Assembly (NCBI GenBank): GCA_022690815.1
Contig: JALCZJ010000017.1
Span: 1 to 51,409, forward strand
Origin: Ferrimicrobium sp.
GTDB lineage: Bacteria > Actinomycetota > Acidimicrobiia > Acidimicrobiales > Acidimicrobiaceae
Direction: 5' to 3'
Length of the DNA: 51,409 nt
The notes under the pieces were generated by a model. The model was not told the origin of the DNA. It searched no databases and was given only the letters and a program-made list of their open reading frames with translations. Below are positions 34,646 to 45,543 of this stretch, in pieces. Positions within the stretch are counted from its first letter, which is position 1, and every line of letters begins with the position of its first letter. The position numbers and the translations under genes were made by a program.

Positions 34646-35710
34646 CTAGCTCAATCCTGCCAACCGCTCGGCAACATCGTAGAGGTTGCGATCCTCTTGA
34701 AATAGCTGAAGATAGGCCTCACGAGCTCCAGAGACATCACCGGCACGTTCGAACAACTGTGCCAGAAGATAGCGTTGACGAATGCTCGTGAGCGCAGACG
34801 CGCGCCTTTCTTTGGCTACCCCCTGCTCCATCAGTGCGATGGCTTCAGCAAGCTTGCCAAGATCCGCCAGTGCGCTTGCATAGACGATTCGTCCCTCGAC
34901 AATGACCTCTTTCGCTGGCGATGCTTCGCGCAATCTCAACCACCACCGCTCGAGTTCGTTACCTCTTCCCAATGCTCGCACACAATCCATGATGACCGGC
35001 ACTTGGTCGAAGCTCTCAGTCATCTTGTGAACCTTGCGCAAAACACGCAGAGCCGCATCGTAGCGGCCAAGACGGTATAACGATAGGCCCATCAACTCCA
35101 AGACTTCAACCTCGTCAGGGTCCATGGCATCAATGCGACGCGTGATTCGAAGTGTCTCTTCGAAACGGTCGCGCTCATAGGCATCAGCCGCCCGGGCAAG
35201 TAGCTGTGTCATGGTCGAGCGACTCTTCGATCGCATCGACGGTCGTTCCGAGCGGACCTTGGAACGTGGCACCTCCGAGGGCACGGACCGTTCGGGTACG
35301 GGAGCGTGTGTTGCCTCTTGTTGCAGCCATCGCGAGGCGTGAAAGCGCAGCGCAGGAAGCTCCTTAGCCTGGGTTTCAGCCGCCGCCGCTTCGTCAGCCA
35401 ACGGTGCGTCATCGCGCAATTCAGTACCAGGAACATCGTCATCGACGTCTCTTGATCGAACCCAGCGGTGCTCACGATCATCGTCTCTTGGACGTGAGTA
35501 ACGAGGACGATCGCCGTCATCTCTACGGGGTCGGTCGCTTCGGTCACGGTCTGGTCGTGGACCTGGTCGAGTACCGGAGTTCGAGCGATAACCGCCACGA
35601 TCATCGTCTCTTGGACGTGAGTAACGAGGACGATCGCCGTCATCTCTACGGGGTCGGTCCGATGATCCCGACTCGTTAACTTGTCTAGGATCGTCCGATG
35701 GGGTTGACAT
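34646..35710 (-). CDS. TPR protein with duplicated charged disordered N-terminus
   Basis: 354 aa. Residues 1-90 form a disordered Arg/Asp/Pro region containing a 21-residue unit (SDRPRRDDGDRPRYSRPRDDD) that occurs twice, encoded by a perfect 64-bp DNA duplication. Residues 150-350 form TPR-like helices (AADAYERDRFEETLRITRRI, LYRLGRYDAALRVLRKV, LADLGKLAEAIALMEQG, LFERAGDVSGAREAYLQLF), a protein-interaction scaffold. ATG behind GGAG 9 nt away. Partner unknown. Convergent with the preceding hypothetical. Confidence 0.82.
   Translation of the reverse strand: MSTPSDDPRQVNESGSSDRPRRDDGDRPRYSRPRDDDRGGYRSNSGTRPGPRPDRDRSDRPRRDDGDRPRYSRPRDDDREHRWVRSRDVDDDVPGTELRDDAPLADEAAAAETQAKELPALRFHASRWLQQEATHAPVPERSVPSEVPRSKVRSERPSMRSKSRSTMTQLLARAADAYERDRFEETLRITRRIDAMDPDEVEVLELMGLSLYRLGRYDAALRVLRKVHKMTESFDQVPVIMDCVRALGRGNELERWWLRLREASPAKEVIVEGRIVYASALADLGKLAEAIALMEQGVAKERRASALTSIRQRYLLAQLFERAGDVSGAREAYLQLFQEDRNLYDVAERLAGLS
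35473..35660 (-). repeat. 64-bp direct repeat inside TPR gene
   Basis: Positions 35473-35536 and 35597-35660 are identical by eye and in frame. They encode the duplicated charged unit of the TPR protein. The identity at the DNA level points to a recent duplication. Confidence 0.9.
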
Positions 35711-36639
35711 CTAGTTTCACTCCGATGGTGCACGGGAAAGGGAATACAAAAATTTGCGCCCAGCCATCCTAACCGGTTGCGCGACGCCCAACGATGATCG
35801 ACCTAGTCTCTCGAGAATAGCTCCGCTAATACTGTGTACCATCGCCAAGGCTCCTGGAGTATTACAAGAGACTGATCTCCCTTCCCACCGTTCCTGGAGT
35901 ATTACAAGAGACTGATCTCCCTTCCCACCGTTCCTGGAGTATTACAAGAGACTGATCTCCCTTCCCACCGTTCCTGGCATCACAAACACGACAGCGTGCG
36001 ACAAGTGCCAAGGGATGCCAGGATGGTTGCCCAAATCTCGCTCTCACCAACGTCCGTGACTGGTGCTTGATTTGGACTCGGCCAAGTGTGAGCGCATATC
36101 GACCGATAGCCTTACCGACAATGACGAAGTAAAGCCGCCGCAATCTCAGTAATTTTGCTATCGGGACCTTGTGATAGCGCTACTATCCTCATCGCTCATC
36201 CGAGCCACTTGTCAATCTCTTGGGTGTCTTAGGCCAGAATTTTGCGAACAATGCCTCTGTTGGATCGGATTACCCGACTCACCTCTTCAAGGGATACAAC
36301 GCCTCGACTCGCCTCGCTCACGCCGTGACGAGCGCGACGGGCCGTCCATTGCAAACCTTGGACCGCGCATGAATCGCCCGCCTGGTTCCTGACAATCAGG
36401 CGTTTACCACATCCGTACAGATCGCCTATGCAAGAGCGGTGGAGGCCACAATTGAGCTTTGGTCGCCATGAGCGTGCAGGCTGGTGCGATCGGCAACAAC
36501 ATCCGCAAAGCAGAAAGCGATGAAAGCGAAGCCCTCAACATTAGCCCGGCAGATCACGGGCTTGCAACTATTAGCATGGTAGGACGAGAGTCGATTCTTG
36601 CGATCGATTCGCACTCCTCCCGTCTCGGAAATGAGAACT
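35711..36639. other. Long intergenic region with tandem repeat
   Basis: About 930 bp with the three-copy 40-bp repeat at 35851-35977. The longer open frames are shadows or lack ribosome-binding sites and protein-like sequence. Upstream of the ABC-F gene (36459-36671) a short open frame overlaps its start in another frame and is not convincing as a regulatory peptide. Confidence 0.45.
35851..35977 (+). repeat. Three-copy 40-bp tandem repeat
   Basis: A 40-bp unit starting TTCCTGGAGTATT and ending CTTCCCACCG is present at 35851-35890 (first base differs), 35891-35930 and 35931-35970, plus a 7-bp start of a fourth copy at 35971-35977. There are no spacers, so this is not a CRISPR array. The unit contains a GGAG...CTCC pair that could form a weak hairpin. 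It does not code for a protein in any frame I judged real. Confidence 0.95.
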
Positions 36640-38244
36640 ATGCTCGTCCATGCGAAGTCACTACAGTTTGAGTACGGTGCTCGGTTGCTCTTTGACGAAG
36701 TGAATCTGCTAGTAGACCGCGGTGACCGGGTTGGTCTCGTTGGGCGCAACGGCGCCGGCAAGACGACACTGATGAAAATTCTCGCCGGAGAACTTGAGGC
36801 CAAAGGGCTCCTAGAACGCAGCGGAACCGTTGGATACCTACCGCAAGACCCGCTGGCTGCCGACCCAAAGATTACCGCACTCTCGCGCATTCTCTCAGGT
36901 CGCCAACTCGATGAACTCTTTGTACGACTCACCGAGCTACAACTGGAGATGACACAACTGTCTGGAGCCGCGCAGCAGCAAGCAACACGCGATTACGGTC
37001 AAGTCGAGACCTTGTTTGCCAACCGCGATGGGTATCGAGCCGAATCCGATGCCACCGTACTGGCTACGTCCCTTGGGATCGAAGCGCACGTACTCACACA
37101 GCCCATCGGCGTGCTCAGCGGGGGTCAGCGACGACGCATCGAGCTCGCCCGCATTCTCTTCTCGGAGGCCGATCTGCTCCTCCTGGATGAGCCAACCAAC
37201 CACCTTGATGCCGACTCAATTAACTGGCTCATCGACTTCCTCAAGACGTTTAGTGGCGGACTCATCGTGATTTCTCACGATGCACGGCTGCTTGAATCGG
37301 TCGTCAACCGCGTCGCGTTTCTCGACCCGCAACGCTCCACGCTCGACCTCTACGCTCTCCATTATCGGGCGTACCTCGTGGCGCGTGCTGAAGATGAGGC
37401 GCGACGCCGGCACCTCTACGAAGTCGAGACCACCAAGGCCACACAGCTCAAACGTCAAGCTGACAAGATGCGGGGTTCCACAGCAAAACGCGCCAGAAAA
37501 GCAAAGGTCCTCGATAGGAGGGCCACACGCATCCTCGATAACGTCGACGACCTACGCGCCGCTGACAAGGTGGCCAATATCCGGTTTCCTCAACCGTTGC
37601 CATGCACTAAGACCCCGATCCAAGCATCCGGTCTCGCCAAATCCTACGGATCACTTGAGGTCCTCAGTGGTATCGACCTTGCGATTGATCGTCAATCACG
37701 AGTTGTGATTCTCGGACTCAACGGTGCGGGAAAGACAACCCTTCTCAGGATGCTGGCCAACGTCGAGACGCCCGATGCGGGCGAGATTCACCCGGGCAAG
37801 GGTCTCGTCGTTGGCTATTATGCCCAGGAACACGAGATGTTGAACCCAAATCTCACGCCGCTTGAGAACCTGCGCAACGGGGCTCCCCCTGATGTCACCG
37901 ATGCCGATCTGCGACAGATCCTTGGATCGTTCATGTTCACCTCCGAGATGTTTGCTCAACCGAGTGGAACCCTCTCTGGTGGCGAGAAGACCCGACTGGC
38001 ACTGGCCACTCTCGTCTCTCAACGAGCGAATCTCCTCCTGCTAGATGAGCCCACCAATAACCTTGACCCTGCAAGTCGAGATCGCGTCCTAGCGGCACTA
38101 CGCAGTTATACTGGCGCGATTATCCTGGTTACCCACGACCCTGGAGCCGTCGAAGCCCTCCAACCAGAGCGCGTTCTGATGTTGCCAGATGGGGTCGAGG
38201 ACTATTGGAACGAAGAGCTGCTCGAGCTTGTAACTCTTGCCTAG
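36640..38244 (+). CDS. ABC-F family ATPase
   Basis: 534 aa with two ABC domains and no membrane segments. First domain: Walker A GRNGAGKTT, signature LSGGQRRRIELARILF, Walker B LLLLDEPTNHLD. Second: GLNGAGKTT, LSGGEKTRLALATLV, LLLLDEPTNNLD. The linker between them is basic (KQADKMRGSTAKRARKAKVLDRR), like the ABC-F P-site interaction motif. ABC-F proteins bind the ribosome to regulate translation or give antibiotic protection; this may be an EttA/YdiF/Uup-like housekeeping member. ATG at 36640 is the most likely start; an ATG at 36631 and the open frame to 36598 are alternatives. Confidence 0.93.
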   Translation: MLVHAKSLQFEYGARLLFDEVNLLVDRGDRVGLVGRNGAGKTTLMKILAGELEAKGLLERSGTVGYLPQDPLAADPKITALSRILSGRQLDELFVRLTELQLEMTQLSGAAQQQATRDYGQVETLFANRDGYRAESDATVLATSLGIEAHVLTQPIGVLSGGQRRRIELARILFSEADLLLLDEPTNHLDADSINWLIDFLKTFSGGLIVISHDARLLESVVNRVAFLDPQRSTLDLYALHYRAYLVARAEDEARRRHLYEVETTKATQLKRQADKMRGSTAKRARKAKVLDRRATRILDNVDDLRAADKVANIRFPQPLPCTKTPIQASGLAKSYGSLEVLSGIDLAIDRQSRVVILGLNGAGKTTLLRMLANVETPDAGEIHPGKGLVVGYYAQEHEMLNPNLTPLENLRNGAPPDVTDADLRQILGSFMFTSEMFAQPSGTLSGGEKTRLALATLVSQRANLLLLDEPTNNLDPASRDRVLAALRSYTGAIILVTHDPGAVEALQPERVLMLPDGVEDYWNEELLELVTLA

Positions 38245-38284
38245 GCTCGCTCCCAAAGATTTCTAAGGTTGCCCTACTAGCCTG

Positions 38285-38656
38285 ATGTTCATGAAACCTG
38301 AATCGAATGACACCAAGCTTGAAGTAGTAATTCAACTCGACACCCCAGATCAGCAGGCCTGGCAGCAGGTCCTGCACCAGATTGGAAACCTTCTGGCCGA
38401 AGACGAGTCGGCATCGGTGGAGGTAGTCTGTTCTGGACGAGGCATCGACCTGATTCGACGCGACACGACGCATGTATCAATCGAACTGGCCAACCTCGTC
38501 GCACGAGGCGTCTCCTTTGTCGCCTGCAACAACTCACTGCGTCAACGCTCGATCAGCGAGGCTGAGCTTTTCCCCTACGTCACCATCGTCCCTAGCGCGA
38601 TTGGAGAGCTCATCCGAGCCCAACGCGATGGTAAGGCCTACCTCAAGCTCACCTAG
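38285..38656 (+). CDS. DsrE/F-like protein
   Basis: 123 aa. The pattern VVCSGRGIDLI ... LVARGVSFVACNNSLRQRSI ... LFPYVTIVPSAIGELIRAQRDGKAYLKL is that of the DsrE-like superfamily. A Cys lies in VACNN, the position used for sulfur transfer in some members. A role in sulfur relay or redox sensing is plausible but unsupported. It is 40 bp behind the ABC-F gene on the same strand. Confidence 0.85.
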   Translation: MFMKPESNDTKLEVVIQLDTPDQQAWQQVLHQIGNLLAEDESASVEVVCSGRGIDLIRRDTTHVSIELANLVARGVSFVACNNSLRQRSISEAELFPYVTIVPSAIGELIRAQRDGKAYLKLT

Positions 38657-38729
38657 ACCCTGGGTCGGGACACTTTCCTCGCCGTTGGGCGCCGGTGTAA
38701 TGTGTGAACGTTACGACGTTGTGCGCCCC

Positions 38730-38747
38730 AAAATCAGCGATGGCTGA
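38730..38747 (-). terminator. Weak terminator-like hairpin after the fused ATPase gene
   Basis: On the minus strand TCAGC-CATC-GCTGA is followed by TTTTGGGG: 5-bp stem, 4-nt loop. It lies about 85 bp downstream of the fused ATPase stop. The stem is short, so confidence is low. Confidence 0.3.
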
Positions 38748-38830
38748 GAGACCTCAACTTTGCGTCGGGCCCCATCCGCTCCATCAACGCCCAAACTACG
38801 TGATGTTGCTAAGTGGCGCTGGGGCCTTGG

Positions 38831-40879
<2,049 letters not shown>

Positions 40880-40890
40880 CGTATCCCCCT

Positions 40891-42300
40891 TTAGGAGTCG
40901 AAACCGACACCGAATCGATCCAGCGTTCGCAGCCAACAATTGCGCTGGCCGCCATGCGCATCGGCATGCATCAGCGAACGTCGCGTCAAGGCGACGGCCG
41001 CGCTACGAAGTGGCTCCGGCGGGAACGGGATTGGCTTGGTGCGCACCAAAGCGAGGTGCTCATAGGGCGAATCCTTGGGTTCCAACCGAGCGCACAGCAC
41101 CTTGGCGGCAAAACGTGTGGCCCCGACACCGAGCCCAGTAAAACCAAGGGCGTATTGAACCTTGCCTTGATGCCTAGAGCCAAAGAACATCGCAAAGCGA
41201 GAGGATGTGTCAATCGCTCCGCCCCATGCATGGCTAAAGCGTACCCCCTCGAGCATCGGGAAGGTGTCAAAGAAGTGCCGGGCCAACATCAAATGTGTCG
41301 ACGCACGACGGCGATAAGCGCTGCTCACTCGGGAACCAAAGTGATAGATGGCGTCGTAACCACCCCACAGAATGCGATTATCACGGGTCAGGCGATAGTA
41401 ATGGAAAAGATTACCGAGGTCAGAAAGCCCTTCACGACCACTCCACCCCACCTCAGCCAACTGCTCAGCGCTCAAGGGCTCAGTCATGAGCACATAGTCG
41501 TAGACCGGGATGACAAAGTTGCGCACCCCAGGTAAGAGCGACGGAAACGCATTCGTGGCCAGGATCACCTTGGCAGCACGCAGCGACCCACTCTGTGGCG
41601 TGGTAACGTCGATCATGCCACCCCTCTGGTGCACACCTTGGACCATTGTGCCTTCATGAATCTTCACACCAAGGGAGGTCGCCACACGGGCCAAGCCCCA
41701 GGCGAGCTGGGCGGGATCCACCAGTGCCGTCCTATTGCGGGTGAGGAGACCACCCTCGTAGGTTGGGGAGTGCACGATGGCCTGTGCTTGTCCCCGATCA
41801 AGAACCTCGATCTGGTGTCCATACTTTCGCGCGAGATCGGCGTACTCCTCAGCCCCGTCGAGCTGCCACGGCTCGGTGGCAAAGTCAATCGCACCCGAGA
41901 ACGTAAAATCACAGTCGATACCATGGTCAACGACGAAGTTACCGAGACCCTCAAGGTTGTCACCACCAAGACGCTCGAGCTCCTCCATCTCCTCGGGCCA
42001 GCGCGCTAAGCCATTCTCAAGCCCATGAGTCAGGCTTGCGTCAACAAAGCCTCCGTTGCGTCCGCTCGCGCCAAAACCAACCCGACCAGCTTCCAGTACC
42101 ACGATCTCCCACTCTGGGAATCGCTCCTTGGCTAGCACCGCCGACCATAGCCCCAAAAAGCCACCACCGACAATGGCGAGGTCGACGTCGCGGTGCACGC
42201 CAAGTGGAGGCTCAAACGCTGGTACCTTGTCGGTGTCGAGCCAGAACACGTGATCCTTAGCGCCGGTTAGTGCGCGGATAGCCTCTCGTTCACTGTTCAT
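40891..42300 (-). CDS. FAD-dependent amine/amino-acid oxidase (DAO/PuuB-like)
   Basis: 469 aa. FAD-binding signature DLAIVGGGFLGLWSAVLAKE (residues 40-59) and VLEAGRVGFGASGRNGGF are typical of the DAO family, which oxidises amino acids, glycine, sarcosine or gamma-glutamylputrescine. The C-terminal GFTGLGVGATRFAAKVL belongs to the FAD-domain end. ATG behind AAGGAGGGG. Next gene is the peptide transporter ATPase, 11 bp away, so uptake of a peptide, amino acid or polyamine conjugate and its oxidation may be linked (inference). Confidence 0.88.
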   Translation of the reverse strand: MNSEREAIRALTGAKDHVFWLDTDKVPAFEPPLGVHRDVDLAIVGGGFLGLWSAVLAKERFPEWEIVVLEAGRVGFGASGRNGGFVDASLTHGLENGLARWPEEMEELERLGGDNLEGLGNFVVDHGIDCDFTFSGAIDFATEPWQLDGAEEYADLARKYGHQIEVLDRGQAQAIVHSPTYEGGLLTRNRTALVDPAQLAWGLARVATSLGVKIHEGTMVQGVHQRGGMIDVTTPQSGSLRAAKVILATNAFPSLLPGVRNFVIPVYDYVLMTEPLSAEQLAEVGWSGREGLSDLGNLFHYYRLTRDNRILWGGYDAIYHFGSRVSSAYRRRASTHLMLARHFFDTFPMLEGVRFSHAWGGAIDTSSRFAMFFGSRHQGKVQYALGFTGLGVGATRFAAKVLCARLEPKDSPYEHLALVRTKPIPFPPEPLRSAAVALTRRSLMHADAHGGQRNCWLRTLDRFGVGFDS

Positions 42301-43345
42301 CTACCATCCCCTCCTTGTGCTACCCGGCGCCACGTCAAAGCCACTCGTTACCTCCTCGGACCAACCCATAGAACCGTCGGCCAGGTGAGCCCCATCGTGG
42401 CAAGACCGCCTGGTATCCTTCCATGCGACCCATGTCCCTTAGGACCGGGCACCAACATCCCCGTATGGAGCAATCCACAGGTCATGTCAACCTTTCTTTG
42501 CATGACAACATCGTCACGATGCCATCGGATCCACCCTACGTCAGCTCGAAGGACCATAGCGCATGTCGCTAGAGCGCCGACGCCACAGCGTTGTGTGCTG
42601 GCATAGCATTGCCTACCCGCCCCAAGCTCGCGGTCCCCATATGTACCATACATAGCAAATATGGTGTAACGTTGGCGGTGCCAGTCAAACCCGGCCAACA
42701 GATGCGCACCGTCGGAGATCCTAACGGCGCCCATAGCCCACTGCCAACTAGTCGACCGCAAGCGCCATCTGTCGTATCCACCGGCGACTCTTGCTCGCCG
42801 CTTGGTGGGGGTGCATACGAAGGATGAACGACTCATTTTCTGGTTACCTGACAACACGCTAGCCACCGCACCGTCGGTTTCCCCTGCTCATCAGTGTTAC
42901 CCCTACCTCACCCTCGCATCTGTTGCCAGAACACCAACCACGACGATCAACCCGGAAGACCCCGTGCGCTCAAGATCCGGTGAATCAACCGACAACGAGA
43001 AGCCCCCGTTGTGTCAACCTGTCGATACCGTCGCATTAGCACCTGCATCGACTCTATTTCAGAACTTGGAGACTTGCAACCGATTCCATCTCGAATTCTC
43101 CCCCATATTACTGATTCCTGCTCGAAAGAAGCGAATCGCCCCTGATCTGAAATTTCCCATCCGAAGTCGGCCAACGCGCCATGACCAAAACATTACGAGG
43201 AACACGTGAGAATCTTTTTGGTGATCCAATGCGCACGGTCTGGCCGTCTTGCTGTAACATTACAAGCAACTCGACTCACCCCACTGCATGGTCACTGCCG
43301 CCATGACGTTGTCAGGTGAGCGAGGGCCGGGTTGAAGGAGGGGCA
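42301..43345. other. 1.0-kb non-coding region between divergent transporter halves
   Basis: The FAD oxidase (minus) and dppC-like gene (plus) diverge across this region. Two long open frames (42348-42866 minus and 42802-43209 plus) look random, without ribosome-binding sites or family features. Between about 43050 and 43200 the sequence is richer in AT. Inverted repeats: GTCATG/CATGAC at 42481-42506, CCATAT/ATATGG at 42637-42664, and the TGTAA-CA-TTACA palindrome at 43253-43264. No gene is supported. Confidence 0.45.
43249..43269 (+). promoter_or_regulatory. Palindromic operator candidate upstream of dppC-like gene
   Basis: TGTAA-CA-TTACA at 43253-43264 is flanked by TTGC on the left and AGCAA on the right, making an almost perfect dyad with a single extra A. 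It lies about 80 bp before the permease start. The shape fits a dimeric GntR- or TetR-like regulator, which is inference; no regulator gene is visible beside it. Confidence 0.4.
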
Positions 43346-44248
43346 ATGACGGCGATCAAAGTCGCACCATCGAGCGCGGAGGCGCTCGAAGAAGATCGGC
43401 GGGTCAGTGCGCTACGAGTTGCGCTGCGCACCTTTGTCGCCAACAAGCTCGCGGTTGCAAGCCTGGTGATTCTCGTTCTCATCGTGCTCTTTTGCTTCGT
43501 GGGACCGTTCGTTTACCATACGAATCAGGTCTCCGCCTCCCTGCTGCTAGAGAATCAACCACCGTCATCGGCACACATCCTCGGCACCAGTCCAGCCGGA
43601 CGCGACGAGCTTGGTCGCCTGATGCTCGGAGGGCAGAGCACCATTGAACTCGGACTTGCGGTTGGGCTGCTTGCGTCAGCATTCGGACTCATCTGGGGCA
43701 CCATCAGTGGGTTCATTGGCGGCCTTGTCGACTCCGTGATGATGCGCATCGTTGATGCCCTGCTCTCCATCCCCTTCCTCTTCTTTGTCATCTTGCTCGC
43801 CTCCATCGTGCGCCCAACGCTGTGGCTGATCATCCTCGTCATCTCGGGGGTGAGCTGGCTCTCAACGGCGCGGCTGGTACGTGGCGAGACACTGACGCTT
43901 AAGACACGTGACTATGTCGTCGCGGCCGCCGGCTTTGGAACACCCAGGTGGCGCCTGATCGCACGCCACATCATGCCGAACGTCCTTGGCGTCCTCGTGG
44001 TGAATGGCACCCTCAAGGTAGCAGATGCCATCTTGACCTTTGCAGCCCTTGGCTACCTTGGACTCAGTATTCCACCGCCAGCGACAAACTGGGGGGAGAT
44101 TTTGGCTGGGGGAGTGAATAATATTTTCGATGGTTACTGGTGGCAACTCTGGCCCGCTGCGATCCTCATCGTCCTCACCGTACTCGCAATCAATGTACTG
44201 GGTGATGCACTACGTGACGTTGTCGAATCTCGACTGGCTCAGCACTAG
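43346..44248 (+). CDS. Peptide ABC transporter permease, DppC-like
   Basis: 300 aa from ATG at 43346, behind GAAGGAGGGG. N-terminal membrane helix (LAVASLVILVLIVLFCFVGPFV), the HILGTSPAGRDELGRLMLGGQSTIELGLAVGL motif typical of DppC/OppC, five or six helices, and the EAA-like loop RDYVVAAAGFGTPRWRLIARHIMPNV. C-terminal NVLGDALRDVVESRL is the family end. First gene of the three-ORF string C, small ORF, B. Confidence 0.95.
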   Translation: MTAIKVAPSSAEALEEDRRVSALRVALRTFVANKLAVASLVILVLIVLFCFVGPFVYHTNQVSASLLLENQPPSSAHILGTSPAGRDELGRLMLGGQSTIELGLAVGLLASAFGLIWGTISGFIGGLVDSVMMRIVDALLSIPFLFFVILLASIVRPTLWLIILVISGVSWLSTARLVRGETLTLKTRDYVVAAAGFGTPRWRLIARHIMPNVLGVLVVNGTLKVADAILTFAALGYLGLSIPPPATNWGEILAGGVNNIFDGYWWQLWPAAILIVLTVLAINVLGDALRDVVESRLAQH

Positions 44249-44257
44249 GAGGTCCAG

Positions 44258-44377
44258 ATGACACGAACTTGGATCAACACCCATGCCCCAATACAGCCAA
44301 CGATGGGCGGCGGTCTCCATCCCGACCGCGTAACGGCGCTCCTTACAGAGCGCTGGGATAGGGAGAACATCCTATGA
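44258..44377 (+). CDS. 39-codon ORF between the two permease genes
   Basis: ATG at 44258 with AGGAGGT (44247-44253) 4 nt upstream, the strongest Shine-Dalgarno in the neighbourhood and overlapping the dppC stop. The product is MTRTWINTHAPIQPTMGGG and onward for 39 aa, ending IL-stop, hydrophilic with no membrane helix. The TGA (44375-44377) overlaps the DppB ATG (44374-44376) as ATGA, so the ORF couples the two permeases. Unknown function; a translational coupling device or a small partner protein. Confidence 0.65.
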   Translation: MTRTWINTHAPIQPTMGGGLHPDRVTALLTERWDRENIL

Positions 44378-45315
44378 TCCGTTACATTCTCAAACGCTGC
44401 GGGCAAGCCATTATCACCATCATCGCGGTCTCAATCATCGTCTTTATCATCTTGCACCTCCTGCCGGGAGGACTTGTTCGCGCCCAACTCGGTCAGAAGG
44501 CGAGCCCCGTCCAGGTCCACGCCCTCGAGGTCCAAGAGGGGTTACTCCGGCCGCTGCCAGTTCAGTACCTCACCTGGGCATGGAACGCGCTGCGGGGCAA
44601 CTTCGGCTACTCTTACAAGCTCAGCGAGAATGTGTCTACCCTGCTCGCCGAGTACGTCCCACGCACCTTCTTCTTGGTTGCCATCTCACTGTTGTTCGCG
44701 GTCGCCATCGCCATACCCATGGGCCTCTGGCAAGGCTATCGCCGCAATCGGGCTGATGATCACGCGCTCAGTGGCACCATGCTGATCATGTACTCGATGC
44801 CGACCTTCCTCCTCGGGGTCGTCTTGATCGTGGTGCTCAACATCTGGCTGCCGGTCTTCCCCTCAACGGCCTCCAACTTTGGCGGCAGCCTCACGATCGA
44901 CGCTACCGATCTCGCGCTGCCAATCATCACCCTGTGTCTCGCCAACGTCAGCTACTTCAGTCGCTACATGCGCTCCGCTGTCATCGACAACATGCTCGAA
45001 GACTACGTGCGCACGGCCAAGTCCAAGGGCGCCCGCAATCGAACGATACTGCTTCGCCATGTGTTGCGCAATTCCCTGAACTCAACACTGACCCTGCTTG
45101 GTCTCTCGCTTCCCTATACGGTCTCGGGGTCGCTAATCGTCGAAGCCCTTTTCAACTATCCCGGTGCCGGCCTGCTGTTTTGGAACTCAGCCCAAACCCG
45201 AGACTTCCCGGTATTGCTTGGAATCGTGCTTGTCATCGCCGTCATGACGGTACTCGGTAACCTCATCGTCGATATCCTGTACGGCGTCGTGGACCCTCGA
45301 GTGAGAGTCCAATGA
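44374..45315 (+). CDS. Peptide ABC transporter permease, DppB-like
   Basis: 313 aa, six-helix permease. N-terminal YILKRCGQAIITIIAVSIIVFIILHLLPGG is typical of DppB/OppB, followed by the DYVRTAKSKGARNRTILLRHVLRNS EAA loop (about residues 212-236) that couples to the ATPase, and DFPVLLGIVLVIAVMTVLGNLIVDILYGVVDPRVR at the end. GGGAGAA lies 8 nt upstream. ATG overlaps the stop of the small ORF. The order C-B is the reverse of the usual B-C. Confidence 0.95.
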   Translation: MIRYILKRCGQAIITIIAVSIIVFIILHLLPGGLVRAQLGQKASPVQVHALEVQEGLLRPLPVQYLTWAWNALRGNFGYSYKLSENVSTLLAEYVPRTFFLVAISLLFAVAIAIPMGLWQGYRRNRADDHALSGTMLIMYSMPTFLLGVVLIVVLNIWLPVFPSTASNFGGSLTIDATDLALPIITLCLANVSYFSRYMRSAVIDNMLEDYVRTAKSKGARNRTILLRHVLRNSLNSTLTLLGLSLPYTVSGSLIVEALFNYPGAGLLFWNSAQTRDFPVLLGIVLVIAVMTVLGNLIVDILYGVVDPRVRVQ

Positions 45316-45543
45316 CCTCCGACCACATGGTTGCGTAGGCGCTATCGCCTTAACACATGACGGCGTACCCAACCCGCTTCGTGGTCGAAGGTAACCGGGC
45401 TACCCGCTCTCTGTCTCATCCTGATGCCCGATAGCCGTCGTCGATTCGTGCATTCGTCGCCAGAGTACCACTACCGCTCCTGTAAGCTGAAGGGTAACTG
45501 AAATCGACTCCGTCCAACGGCGTCTACGCAATAGGCGGCAACA

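Noticed and set aside
35851-35977. Possible CRISPR array
   Set aside because: The repeats are directly adjacent with no spacers and no cas genes are in the window.
42348-42866. Minus-strand open frame of 172 aa
   Set aside because: Sequence is Cys/Trp/Arg-rich and unlike a protein; no start signal.
42802-43209. Plus-strand open frame of 135 aa
   Set aside because: Random-looking composition, no ribosome-binding site and lies in an AT-richer stretch.
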